Source of the DNA: JBCCGG01 sp039029395
Lineage (GTDB): Bacteria > Pseudomonadota > Alphaproteobacteria > Kiloniellales > JAKSDN01
Assembly (NCBI GenBank): GCA_039029395.1
Contig: JBCCGG010000029.1
Location: 1-64,000 of the forward strand
Direction of reading: 5' to 3'
DNA length: 64,000 nucleotides
Part shown: in pieces, positions 42,472 to 52,578 of the stretch
Layout of the letters: every line of letters starts with the position of its first letter
Numbering within the stretch: position 1 is the stretch's first letter
Notes under the pieces: generated by a model
Databases searched by the model: none
What the model was told of the DNA's origin: nothing
The model's input: only the letters and a program-made list of their open reading frames with translations
Position numbers and translations under genes: made by a program

Positions 42472-42508
42472 CGCATGGCGCGCGCCGTGCTATGGTGCGG
42501 CTAGCGCC

Positions 42509-43609
42509 ATGGCCAAGACCCCCGCACCGCTCACCTACGGCAAGTATCTCAAGCTCTCGCGCTTGCTCGGTAGTCAAGAGCGCAAGAGCGAGGCGGCTGG
42601 GCAGCCGGCGCACGACGAGATGCTGTTCATCATCGTCCACCAGGCCTATGAGCTTTGGTTCAAGCAGATCCTGTTCGAGCTCGACCAGGTGCAGGCCCAA
42701 TTCGCGCACCCCAAACTGGACGACGCCGGGCTCGATCGGGCGGTGCATCTGCTCGGCCGGGTGGTCGAGATCGAGAAGCTGCTGATCCGCCAGCTCGACA
42801 TTCTGGAGACCATGACGCCGCTCGACTTTCTCGAGTTCCGCGACCTCCTGGTGCCGGCCTCGGGCTTCCAGAGCCTGCAGTTTCGCCTGATCGAGAACCG
42901 CCTGGGACTGCGCCGTCAGGACCGTCTCTTGCCGGGCCAGCAGCCTTACGATGCCCGCCTGCCGGCCGCCGATCGGGCGGCGATCGCCGCGGCCGAGGCG
43001 ACACCTTCATTGAGCGACCAGGTCGAGGCCTGGCTTAAGCGCATGCCTTTCATCGAGCTCAGGAGCTATCGCTTCGGCGAGGTCTATCGCGACGCCGTCG
43101 AGCGCATGCTTGAGAACGAGGCCGAGCTGGTGCGCGCCAACAAAGCGATCAAGGCGGAGGAGCGGGACGCGGAGCTTGGCCAGCTGGCGGCCGCCCGCGC
43201 GCGCTTCGAGTCGATTTTCGACCCCAAGCGCCACCAGGCCTTGCGCGAGGCCGGCGAGTGGCGGCTGTCCTGGCAGGCGCTGCAGGCCGCGCTCTTCATC
43301 AACCTCTACCGCCACGAGCCGATTCTGCAGATGCCCTTCCGGCTGCTCAACGCGCTTATGGACCTAGACGAGCAGCTGGCGACCTGGCGCTACCGTCATG
43401 TCCTCATGGTCCAACGCATGATCGGCCGTAAAGTCGGCACCGGGGGGTCCTCGGGCCACGACTACTTGGGCCGCGCGGCCGAACAGCACCGGATCTTCGG
43501 CGATCTCTTCGCGCTTTCGACGTACTTCATCCCGCGCTCCCAGCTGCCCGGCCTGCCGCCCGAGGTGCGCGCGGCCATGAGCCGGGGGCCGGCGCGCGCC
43601 CGCTCATGA
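42509..43609 (+). CDS. kynA: Tryptophan 2,3-dioxygenase
   Basis: Heme enzyme opening the indole ring of L-tryptophan to N-formylkynurenine. It has 366 residues. The family start LTYGKYLKLSRLL, the substrate-pocket HDEMLFIIVHQAYELWFKQ, EFRDLLVPASGFQS and the heme-ligand region RHVLMVQRMIGRKVGTGGSSGHDYL are all present. A longer-than-usual internal segment follows residue 130. It overlaps the next gene by 4 bases, so the two steps are coupled. No kynurenine formamidase (kynB) is adjacent. Confidence 0.95.
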   Translation: MAKTPAPLTYGKYLKLSRLLGSQERKSEAAGQPAHDEMLFIIVHQAYELWFKQILFELDQVQAQFAHPKLDDAGLDRAVHLLGRVVEIEKLLIRQLDILETMTPLDFLEFRDLLVPASGFQSLQFRLIENRLGLRRQDRLLPGQQPYDARLPAADRAAIAAAEATPSLSDQVEAWLKRMPFIELRSYRFGEVYRDAVERMLENEAELVRANKAIKAEERDAELGQLAAARARFESIFDPKRHQALREAGEWRLSWQALQAALFINLYRHEPILQMPFRLLNALMDLDEQLATWRYRHVLMVQRMIGRKVGTGGSSGHDYLGRAAEQHRIFGDLFALSTYFIPRSQLPGLPPEVRAAMSRGPARARS

Positions 43610-44778
43610 CCGGCCTCAAGGCGGGTTTCCGGCGGTTTCTCGAAGCCGATCCAGAGCGCTTGCACTTCGCGGCTCACAGCCATCACCCTTGGCCCGACGC
43701 GACCTATGATGCCCAGATCGCCTGCTGGCAGGATGCGGCCGACCTGGCCGACCTGAAATGGACCAAGGTGTTCGGCGAGGTGGTACCCGCCGTGCAAAGC
43801 CAGATCGCAGCACTGCTTGAGTTGTCGGAACCGGCGAGCCTGGCCTTCGGGCCCAACACCCATGGATTCGTGGTGCGACTCTTGTCCTGCCTGCCCCACG
43901 ACCGACCGCTCCGGGTGCTGAGCACGGGCAGCGAGTTCCACAGCCTGACCCGGCAAATGCGACGCCTGGAGGAGGACGGCCTGGCCCGGGTGACCTGGAT
44001 CGAAAGCGAGCCCTTCGCGGACTTCGCCGGGCGCTTTGCGGAAGCCGCTCTGCTCTGCGACTTCGACCTGGTCTATTTCAGTCACGTGTTCTACGACTCC
44101 GGCCACGCGATCGCCGACCTGGAGGGCCTGATCGAGCGAATTTGGCGCCCCGGTCGGTTCGTGGTGGTGGACGGCTATCACGGCTTCACCGCCGTGCCGA
44201 GCAATCTCGCGGCGCTCGAGAACCGTGTCTTCTATCTGGCCGGCGGCTACAAATACGCCATGGCGGGCGAGGGCGCCTGCTTTCTCCACGTGCCGGCAAA
44301 TCTTGACCTGCGGCCACGGGACAGCGGCTGGTTGGCCGAGTTTCAGGCGCTCGAGGCCGATAGCAACGAGGCGGTCTCCTATGGCCCCGGTGGTGCGCGT
44401 TTCTTGGGCGCGACCTTCGATCCAGTCGGCCTCTACCGCCTGCGCGCGGCCCTTGGGTGGCTCGAGGACTGCGGCCTGACGGTCGAGGCACGCCTGAATC
44501 ATTGCCAGAAGCTCCAGGAAGAGTTCATAGACGGGCTCGCGGCCCTAAACCTGGAATGCCTGCGCCCGGAACAGCTGGTGGTGCCGCTCGAAGACGTCAG
44601 CCGCGGTCATTTCCTGACCTTCCGCACGTCTGCGGCGCGTGCCCTGCAGGCGCGCCTGCAGGGCCATAAGGTGATCACTGACGCACGGGGCGACCGCCTA
44701 CGCTTCGGCTTCGGGATCTATCAAGACCAGGACGACGTGGCGCGGCTGTGCCGTGCGCTGGCCGAGATCCTAGACTGA
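43606..44778 (+). CDS. Class V aminotransferase-fold PLP enzyme, kynureninase-like
   Basis: A 390-residue PLP enzyme. The Schiff-base Lys is in AGGYKYAMAGEGACF, and VVVDGYHGFTAVP holds the PLP-binding Asp and the His stacking on the ring. The start (RLHFAAHSHHPWPDAT) and overall layout recall kynureninase, and translational coupling to kynA supports the kynurenine-to-anthranilate step. Normal KynU signatures are only partly visible, so another class V activity is possible. Confidence 0.78.
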   Translation: MTGLKAGFRRFLEADPERLHFAAHSHHPWPDATYDAQIACWQDAADLADLKWTKVFGEVVPAVQSQIAALLELSEPASLAFGPNTHGFVVRLLSCLPHDRPLRVLSTGSEFHSLTRQMRRLEEDGLARVTWIESEPFADFAGRFAEAALLCDFDLVYFSHVFYDSGHAIADLEGLIERIWRPGRFVVVDGYHGFTAVPSNLAALENRVFYLAGGYKYAMAGEGACFLHVPANLDLRPRDSGWLAEFQALEADSNEAVSYGPGGARFLGATFDPVGLYRLRAALGWLEDCGLTVEARLNHCQKLQEEFIDGLAALNLECLRPEQLVVPLEDVSRGHFLTFRTSAARALQARLQGHKVITDARGDRLRFGFGIYQDQDDVARLCRALAEILD

Positions 44779-44781
44779 GCT

Positions 44782-45915
44782 TTACCAGCCGTTGACCCGG
44801 CCCCAGGTGTCAATCACCTCGTCCGAGCCGTCGACCACCTGGTAGGCGCCGTGGGCGGCGGCGGTCATGCAGGCGTGGTTGGGCAGCACGCGCACTCGGC
44901 TGCCGACCGGTAGGTTCTCGTAGGGCGGCGGGCCGTCGGGGGCCGCCACCATGCCGTGCTCCTGGTAAGCGGTCGCAACGTAGAGACCACCCATGAGGTG
45001 GGTCGAGTCGGGCGCGCAGACCAAGCCGTAGCCGACCTTATCAAGAAAGTGGTTGGCGCCGATGTCCTTGGAAAGCGCGAGTGCACCGGCATCGATCAGG
45101 ACGCGGCCCGAAGACGGTTGATGGCCGATCACCGTGGCCAGCACGCTCAGCGCGATCTCGTCCAGCCGGCACACCCCCAGGCCCATCATCATGAGGTCGA
45201 AGAACACATAAACGCCCGGGCGCATCTCGGTCACCCCCTCGAGGGAATCGGCGCAAATCGCGGTCGGCGTCGAGCCAGCGCTGACCACCGGACAGGGGAG
45301 GCCGGCGTCCCGCAGAAGCGCCGCGGCGCTGGTGACCGCGACCCGCTCCTGCTCGGCGACCAGCTCGATGGCCTGGATCGAGCGGCACTTGTAGGAGTGG
45401 CCGGCGTGGGTCAGCACGCCTTCGAGCGACAGTCCGGGCGCCTGGTCGATCAGGCGGCCGATCTCGAGCAGCGTCTCGCCCCCCGGCTGCACGCCGCCGC
45501 GCCCCTCGCCGCTGTCGATCTCGATCAGCAGGGGCAGGGTGAGCCCGCGCGCCTGGGCGCCGTCGGACAAGGGCACGATCATCTCCGGACAGTCGGTCAG
45601 TAGAGTCATGCGCACGCCCTGCGCCACCAGGGCCGCAACCTGGTCCAGCTTGCCCGGTACCAGGCCGACCCCATAAGTGATGTCGGTGACCCCCTTCTCG
45701 GCGAAATAGCGGGCCTCGGCCAGGGTCGAGACGGTGATCCCGCCGAATTGGCCGGAGGTCGCCAGCCGAGCCACGTCAATCGACTTCGACGTCTTGAGGT
45801 GTGGTCGCAGACGCACGCCGTGGTTACTCATGCGCGCCGCCATGGCCTGGCAGTTTCGTGTCAATACACCCCGGTCGAGGATCAGGCTGGGGGTCGGCAG
45901 ATCGGCCAAGCGCAT
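44782..45915 (-). CDS. D-threonine aldolase / D-serine dehydratase-like PLP protein (alanine racemase N-terminal domain)
   Basis: A 377-residue fold-type III PLP enzyme. The start LPTPSLILDRGVLTRNCQAM leads to the PLP Lys in RPHLKTSKS. VSAGSTPT binds the phosphate. The C-terminal beta domain carries the zinc or metal pair His-x-Cys in LPNHACMT, the mark of eukaryotic-type D-serine dehydratase and D-threonine aldolase. It probably acts on a D-beta-hydroxy amino acid. It is convergent with the kynureninase-like gene (3-base gap) and 11 bases from the Mla-type lipoprotein gene. Confidence 0.87.
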   Translation of the reverse strand: MRLADLPTPSLILDRGVLTRNCQAMAARMSNHGVRLRPHLKTSKSIDVARLATSGQFGGITVSTLAEARYFAEKGVTDITYGVGLVPGKLDQVAALVAQGVRMTLLTDCPEMIVPLSDGAQARGLTLPLLIEIDSGEGRGGVQPGGETLLEIGRLIDQAPGLSLEGVLTHAGHSYKCRSIQAIELVAEQERVAVTSAAALLRDAGLPCPVVSAGSTPTAICADSLEGVTEMRPGVYVFFDLMMMGLGVCRLDEIALSVLATVIGHQPSSGRVLIDAGALALSKDIGANHFLDKVGYGLVCAPDSTHLMGGLYVATAYQEHGMVAAPDGPPPYENLPVGSRVRVLPNHACMTAAAHGAYQVVDGSDEVIDTWGRVNGW

Positions 45916-45926
45916 CGTATAATTCG

Positions 45927-46601
45927 TCAGGAGCTGGATTGGCGAATGCGCTGGAAGTCACGTTCGCCCGTCACCAGGGTCCATTCGACCAAACGCTTGA
46001 AGACCTTTCCGGCGGCCGCGTCGAATGCCCCAATGATGTCTTCCAGCCGGTCCGCCTCGGAATCCATCTTGGCGGCGAAGCTCTTCGAGCCGATGATCGT
46101 GCGGTCCCGGGTCCGCACCAGCTTGGCGTTGATTGCTACGTGAATCTTGGGTTTCGGCCCGTGGAAATACTCGGCCTGGAACTCCCTGAGATCCGTCATC
46201 AAGAGATAGTCGGCACGCAAGGGCACGGACTCTCGGCCGACCCCAATGATGCGCTTGGAGTTTTCGAAGGACTCGACCAACAGGGACTGCACCATGGCGG
46301 GCGCCCGGTCGGTCCAGCTGGCCCGCGCGTAGTACTCGAGCTCCGTTTGGTTGGGATAGAGCACGATGCGCGTCGTGCTCAAACCCGCGTTGGCGAATGG
46401 CACCTCGAGCTCGAGCTGCCAGATTACCCGGGGCAGATCCTCGCTGAAGGTGCTCTTTGGGGTCAGGCGGTAAAGGATCGGCGGCGGTCCTTGGCCGGGC
46501 ACCGGCAGCTCGCAGGAAGCCGCCAAAGGTAAGATCGCCAGCGCCGCGACCGATGTGAGCGCACGGCGCCGGGTGGTAAGATTTCTACTGTCCTGTTTCA
46601 T
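45927..46601 (-). CDS. ABC-type transport auxiliary lipoprotein (PqiC/LptE-like family)
   Basis: A 224-residue lipoprotein: Arg-rich start, hydrophobic helix, then lipobox LAASC. The mature part has the PqiC pattern (PPILYRLTPKSTF, LPRVIWQLELEVPFANAGLSTTRIVLYP, LEYYARASWTDRAPAMVQSLLVE). It probably sits in the outer membrane and receives lipid from the MlaD-like ring. Its start overlaps mlaD by 17 bases, so the Mla genes form one operon. Confidence 0.88.
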   Translation of the reverse strand: MKQDSRNLTTRRRALTSVAALAILPLAASCELPVPGQGPPPILYRLTPKSTFSEDLPRVIWQLELEVPFANAGLSTTRIVLYPNQTELEYYARASWTDRAPAMVQSLLVESFENSKRIIGVGRESVPLRADYLLMTDLREFQAEYFHGPKPKIHVAINAKLVRTRDRTIIGSKSFAAKMDSEADRLEDIIGAFDAAAGKVFKRLVEWTLVTGERDFQRIRQSSS

Positions 46602-47616
46602 AGCCCTGCTGCTGATCGCCAAAGAGGAAACGGGCCGGGTCGCGCTCCACCTCGGTGGTGACCCGGTTGAGGCTCACCAGGAAATCGCGTGCCTCGGTGA
46701 TCAGATTGCTGATGTTGATCAGGCCGCGGGTGGTGAACTCATTGATCGGCTCCCGGTTCTCGGCGACCAGCTCGTTGATCTGGTTGGCCATCCGGGTGAT
46801 CGACTTGGAGGTTCCGCGCAGATCCGTGATCAGTCCGGCGATCTGCGTCTCGTTGGCCTCGACCGTGCCGTCCAGGCGATTGGCCAAGCGCTCGGCGGCT
46901 GCCAATGTGTCCTCTGCCTGCTTGATCAGACCGGCGCTGTCGCGCTCGATGGTCTTGGCTAGGCTGGCGACTGCCTGGGATGCCTCGCTGACGTTCTTCA
47001 TGGTCGAGCTGGTGTCCTGAATCACCGCCTCGATCTCCTTGCGGCGGCTCGCGACCGCATCCGTGGTTTCCTCGACATTGGCCAGGATCGCGGCGATGCG
47101 CGCCCGGTTTTCCGCGTTGGCCAAGTGATTGAGCCGCCGCAACAGGGCGTTGGCGTTCTCCAAGAGCTCGGGCGCGCCTTCCAGAAGCTCGGCGAGGGAG
47201 GAGGTGCGCGAAGGGATGACCGGGTACTCCTCGCCGGGCTGGATCGTCAGGGGCGGCGAGTCCGGCGAGCCGCCGGCAAGCAGCACGTAAAGCCCGCCAG
47301 TCAGGCCCTGAATCTCGAGCTTGGCGATGGTGTCCTCGCGGATTGGCGTGTCGGCCTGGACCTCGACGATCACATGGACCTTGTTGGGGTTCTCTTCATC
47401 CAGGCTGATAACCCGCACCTCGCCGACCCGCACGCCGCTGTAGCGCACCGGGCTGCCGGGCGAGAGGCCCGTAACCGAACCGCGGAAGATGATCTCGTAG
47501 CGCTTTGCCTCGGCCTCGAACTGGATTTTGCCGAACCAGACGACGAAGGCGACCAGACCGACCACCATGAACAGCACGAAGCTGCCGACCAGAACGTAGT
47601 GTGCCCGTGTCTCCAT
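46585..47616 (-). CDS. MlaD family protein (MCE domain)
   Basis: A 343-residue inner-membrane-anchored protein with one N-terminal helix (about 8-28) and one MCE domain (about 38-118: YEIIFRGSVTGLSPGSPVRYSGVRVGEVRVI). The rest is a long helical region with coiled-coil character (TMKNVSEASQAVASLAKTIE and after), longer than E. coli MlaD (183 residues). It forms the hexameric lipid ring of a phospholipid transport system. It lies between the ATPase and the lipoprotein. Confidence 0.9.
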   Translation of the reverse strand: METRAHYVLVGSFVLFMVVGLVAFVVWFGKIQFEAEAKRYEIIFRGSVTGLSPGSPVRYSGVRVGEVRVISLDEENPNKVHVIVEVQADTPIREDTIAKLEIQGLTGGLYVLLAGGSPDSPPLTIQPGEEYPVIPSRTSSLAELLEGAPELLENANALLRRLNHLANAENRARIAAILANVEETTDAVASRRKEIEAVIQDTSSTMKNVSEASQAVASLAKTIERDSAGLIKQAEDTLAAAERLANRLDGTVEANETQIAGLITDLRGTSKSITRMANQINELVAENREPINEFTTRGLINISNLITEARDFLVSLNRVTTEVERDPARFLFGDQQQGYETGQ

Positions 47617-47649
47617 GGTTTAATCGACTGCCCCTCTCGTCCCGACCCA

Positions 47650-48429
47650 CTAGTCCTGGCGCTCTGCGGTTTTGGCAGCGGCCCGGCCCCGCGGGCCCCC
47701 GAAATAATCTCGCAGCCAGGGATCAGTCTCCTGACTAAGCTGATCTATTGTGCCCACCTTAACACGTTTGTCGACCAAGGCTGAAATTCGGTTACAGATG
47801 GCATAGAGGCTGTCCAGGTCGTGGGTCACCATAACCACGGTGAGACCCAGCGCCGACTGCAGGCCGCCGATCAGCTCGTCGAACTTGGCCGCGCCGATCG
47901 GATCCAGGCCCGCGGTGGGCTCGTCGAGAAACAGGATCTCAGGGTCGAGCGCGAGCGCCCGTGCCAGGCCGGCGCGCTTGCGCATGCCGCCAGACAGCTC
48001 CGACGGGTACTTGTTGGCGGCATCGATCGGCAGACCGGCGAAACTGATCTTCAGGTCGACGATGTCTCTGCGCAGCTGCAAGGACAGCTTGGTGTGCTCC
48101 TTGAGCGGCGCCTCGATGTTTTGGGCCACCGTCAGGGAGGAAAACAGGGCGCCGTCCTGGAACAGCACGCCCCAGCGGCGTTGCAGGGCCTTGGCTTCGG
48201 CCTCGTTCAAGCTGTCGACGTCCTCCCCCAGAACCTCGATGCGGCCGGCTTTGGGGGGCATCAGGCCGATGATCTCGCGCAGCAGCACCGACTTACCCGT
48301 GCCGGAACCGCCCACCACGCCCATGACTTCGCCGCGCCGTACGGTGAAATCCAGCTCGTCGTGAATCACCTGGGTGCCGAACTGGGTGCGCAGACCGGTG
48401 ACCTGGATGACCGTCTCGCCGTTCTCCAT
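47650..48429 (-). CDS. ABC transporter ATP-binding protein MlaF-like
   Basis: A 259-residue ATPase for lipid transport. It has Walker A GGSGTGKS near residue 40, Q-loop LFQDGALFSSLTV, signature ELSGGMRKRAGLARAL, Walker B ILFLDEPTAGLDP and H-loop MVTHDLDSL, all intact. It fits the MlaF/Ttg2A group. It follows the permease gene by 7 bases. Confidence 0.93.
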   Translation of the reverse strand: MENGETVIQVTGLRTQFGTQVIHDELDFTVRRGEVMGVVGGSGTGKSVLLREIIGLMPPKAGRIEVLGEDVDSLNEAEAKALQRRWGVLFQDGALFSSLTVAQNIEAPLKEHTKLSLQLRRDIVDLKISFAGLPIDAANKYPSELSGGMRKRAGLARALALDPEILFLDEPTAGLDPIGAAKFDELIGGLQSALGLTVVMVTHDLDSLYAICNRISALVDKRVKVGTIDQLSQETDPWLRDYFGGPRGRAAAKTAERQD

Positions 48430-48436
48430 GGTGCCC

Positions 48437-49588
48437 TCAGATCCCGATCACGGAGAAGAACACCGAGGCCAGGGCGTCGAGCACGATCACCAGGAAGATC
48501 GACTTGACCACCGCGGCGGTCGTGCGCTCGCCAACCGATTCGGCCGAGCGCGAGACCTTGAGCCCTTCGTAGCAGCCGACCATGGCGATGATGAAAGCGA
48601 AAATCGGCGCCTTGACCATGCCGACGATGAACGACTCGATGGGCACCGCGGTGTTGAGCTGCCGGGCGAACTGATAGAACGAGATGTCGAGCTCGATGTT
48701 GGCCATGACCGCGCCGCCGAACAGGCCCATGATGTCGGCATAGAATGTCAGAAGCGGCATGACCAGGACCAACGCCAACACCCTGGGCAGCACCAAAACG
48801 TCCATTGGGTCGAGGCCCAGGGTGCGCAGGGCGTCGATCTCCTCGTTGACCTTCATGGTGCCGATCTGTGCCGTGAAGGCGGAGCCCGAGCGCCCGGCGA
48901 CGATGATCGCGGTCAAGAGGATGCCCATTTCGCGCAGGACGCCGTAGCCGACCAGGTTGACCGTAAAGATCTGCGCCCCGAAGCGGGCCAGCTGATCGGC
49001 ACCTTGATAGGCCAGCACGACACCGATCAAGAAGGAGATCAGGCCGACGATCGGTAGGGCATTGATGCCGGCACGCTCCATGTGGCTGACCAGCATCACG
49101 ACACGGATCGAGCGCGGATTGAACAGCGCGCGGAGCAGGGCAGAGACGGTGTGGCCGAGAAAGTTGATCAGGCGCCCGCATTCGGCGAAGACCTCCATGG
49201 TCTCCCGGCCGGTGTAGGCGACCAGATCGATCAACGCGTTGGTCTCGGGCGGCGGCGCGGGGCACGGCTGGTCGTGGGCCGCCACGGTCTCGATCAGCCC
49301 ACTATGGCTGGGATCGGCGCCGGTCACCTCGACCTCGATGCCCTGCTGCTCGAAGCCGCGCGAGGTGCGGTAGACCAGCCAGGCGCCGGTCGTGTCCAGC
49401 GCCTCGACCCCGGCCAGGCTGAGGCGCACCCGCTTGCAGCCGTTGACCTCGGCATCGGCCAGTGCCTGGTCTTGGTCGGTGATCGCCCGGGTCGTCCAGG
49501 CACCGTCGAAGACGATCAGCAGGCGCTCGCCGTCCGGCTGAATTGCCAGCGTCGGGCTCCGCTCTTGGGTCGTCGCCGCTTGGGCCAT
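48437..49588 (-). CDS. MlaE family ABC permease with N-terminal STAS-like domain
   Basis: A 383-residue protein. The first ~100 residues resemble a STAS domain (RLLIVFDGAWTTRAI, RVRLSLAGVEALDTTGAWLVYRT), which in E. coli is a separate protein, MlaB. The rest is the MlaE permease (IRVVMLVSHMERAGINALPIVGLISFLIGVVLAYQG, GRSGSAFTAQIGTMKVNEEIDALRT), with 5-6 helices. The fusion fixes the MlaB-like regulator to the permease. The ATG before AQAATTQERS is used because the longer frame adds no conserved sequence. First gene of the Mla operon. Confidence 0.92.
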   Translation of the reverse strand: MAQAATTQERSPTLAIQPDGERLLIVFDGAWTTRAITDQDQALADAEVNGCKRVRLSLAGVEALDTTGAWLVYRTSRGFEQQGIEVEVTGADPSHSGLIETVAAHDQPCPAPPPETNALIDLVAYTGRETMEVFAECGRLINFLGHTVSALLRALFNPRSIRVVMLVSHMERAGINALPIVGLISFLIGVVLAYQGADQLARFGAQIFTVNLVGYGVLREMGILLTAIIVAGRSGSAFTAQIGTMKVNEEIDALRTLGLDPMDVLVLPRVLALVLVMPLLTFYADIMGLFGGAVMANIELDISFYQFARQLNTAVPIESFIVGMVKAPIFAFIIAMVGCYEGLKVSRSAESVGERTTAAVVKSIFLVIVLDALASVFFSVIGI

Positions 49589-49625
49589 TTGCCTCTCACT
49601 TTGCCTAGGCCTTGAAAGATATACC

Positions 49626-49985
49626 CTATTTGGGAGCGGCCTGGCCCCAGAAATTCCAAACCGTGCGCTTTTCGTGATCGTGGGCGGCGATCGCCTGCGG
49701 CCCACGGTCAGGTCCTTCATAGCGACCGAGCCGGCTTAGGAGTTGAAAAAAGCCAGGCCCGGGGATGCCGTCGGGCCCGCGTCCGATCGCCAGCGCCGCG
49801 ATCAGCGGCTTGTTGTTCTCGTGGTCCTCCACCACCAGGTCTTCGAGCGCCAGGGTCAGCCGGTGGATCCGGTGGGGGCCGGGCATTCTGATGCGCTCGG
49901 CCAAAGCCAGATAGGTGATCGTGGTGCGGTCGGCGGCGACATCGTTGAGCGCCCGGCGCAACTGCTCGGCCAGTGCTTCAGCCAA
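49626..49985 (-). CDS. Hypothetical protein
   Basis: A 119-residue protein I do not recognise by name. It starts at TTG with its first codons inside the pncA 3' end (8-base overlap). The N-terminal half looks helical (ALAEQLRRALNDVAADRTTITYLALAERI) and a HRLTLALEDLVVEDHENNKPLIAALAI segment is followed by GFFQLLSRLGRY. No signal peptide or metal motif. The location after pncA suggests co-transcription with it. A role is unknown. Confidence 0.6.
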   Translation of the reverse strand: MAEALAEQLRRALNDVAADRTTITYLALAERIRMPGPHRIHRLTLALEDLVVEDHENNKPLIAALAIGRGPDGIPGPGFFQLLSRLGRYEGPDRGPQAIAAHDHEKRTVWNFWGQAAPK

Positions 49986-50619
49986 GGATGGCGTCCGAGG
50001 TGATAAAGGCGACGCCGGCGGCGGTCATCTCGCTCATCGCCGCGTCCAGCGAGCCCTCTAGGTCGATCGCCCGGCAGGCGTCCTCTATCACCACCACCTT
50101 GAAGCCTTCGCGCAGCGCGTCCATGGCGCTGTAGTAGACGCAGAAGTCGGTCGCCAGACCGGCCAGAAACACGCGGTTTTGGCCCAGGCTGCGCAGATAG
50201 CCGGTCAGCCCAGTCGGCGTCTTGTGGTCGTTCTCATAGAAGGCGGAGTAGGAGTCGATCTGTCGGTCGCAGCCCTTGCGGATGATCATCTGCGCCTTGT
50301 GAAGGGCGAGATCCCAGTGGAACTCGGCGCCCTTGGTGCCCTGCACACAGTGGTCCGGCCACAGGGTCTGGGCGCCGTAGAAGACATCGATGGATTCGTA
50401 GGGCTTGCAACCCCGGTGGGCCGAGGCGAAGGACGTGTGGTCCCACGGGTGCCAGTCCTGGGTCAGCACGACACGGTCGAAACCCTGGCCCAGGCGGTTG
50501 AGCAGGGGGACCACCTGGTCGCCCTGGGGCACCGCCAGCGCGCCTTCGGGGCAGAAGTCGTTCTGCGGATCGACCGCGATTAGGACATCGCCGTCGGTGA
50601 GCGTTATCGGTTGGGTCAT
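49978..50619 (-). CDS. pncA: Nicotinamidase
   Basis: Cysteine hydrolase converting nicotinamide to nicotinate in the NAD salvage pathway. 213 residues. The catalytic triad is Asp17 (VDPQNDFCPEGAL), a Lys in IIRKGCDRQ, and the Cys in LATDFCVYYSA. The metal-binding DWHPWDHTSFAS with Asp-x-His and His is present. The usual DFCPGGAL reads DFCPEGAL here. It forms a pair with the unknown 119-residue gene. Confidence 0.92.
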   Translation of the reverse strand: MTQPITLTDGDVLIAVDPQNDFCPEGALAVPQGDQVVPLLNRLGQGFDRVVLTQDWHPWDHTSFASAHRGCKPYESIDVFYGAQTLWPDHCVQGTKGAEFHWDLALHKAQMIIRKGCDRQIDSYSAFYENDHKTPTGLTGYLRSLGQNRVFLAGLATDFCVYYSAMDALREGFKVVVIEDACRAIDLEGSLDAAMSEMTAAGVAFITSDAILG

Positions 50620-50732
50620 GGTCGCCTATCCTCGCGCCGAGACCTCAAGTCTAGCCCTCATCTAGGCATTGCCAAGGGCCCCCTTGCCTGGAATAGTCCG
50701 GCCGCAGAGACAAGCGAGAGCGGGAGGGCACC

Positions 50733-52229
<1,497 letters not shown>

Positions 52230-52374
52230 AAAATATCCTGTCAGAAACAATTGTTACAGGACTTTAAGCTCCGCGACATCAGCGGGACATCTTGGCTTCC
52301 CAGATAATCGACTAGAAGGCCGCGGTGCATGACGCGCCCGGCCCGACAGTCGAATAAAATTGGGAGTCGATCAC

Positions 52375-52578
52375 ATGTCTGTCGCATTCGAAACCGCGGT
52401 GCCGCGTGCCCATCGCCGCCGCCGCATCACCGCCAAGCCGGCCAACGAAATCGAAGCAGAGCGGGATTACATGCAAGCTGTTGCCCTGTTCGGCGCACAA
52501 AGCCAGGACGCCGTGGGCGCCAAGCGCCACCTGCGGATGATCCGTCGCTTCAATCACGTCTACGGCTGGGCTTGCTAG
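52375..52578 (+). CDS. Small hypothetical protein (67 aa)
   Basis: A small basic protein with Arg-rich stretch AHRRRRITAKPANEIEAERDYMQAVALF and a C-terminal HLRMIRRFNHVYGWAC. No known domain is visible. It has GGGAG about 9 bases before the ATG and a normal stop, so it is probably real. The upstream 145-bp gap has an AACAATTGTT palindrome within a CCTGT/ACAGG pair (52237-52260). Its 3' end overlaps the convergent response regulator by 4 bases. Confidence 0.55.
   Translation: MSVAFETAVPRAHRRRRITAKPANEIEAERDYMQAVALFGAQSQDAVGAKRHLRMIRRFNHVYGWAC

Noticed and set aside
52237..52260. Terminator after mmsA (CCTGT/ACAGG pair)
   Set aside because: The outer stem is only 5 bp, the inner AACAATTGTT is a palindrome without loop, and no T-run follows.
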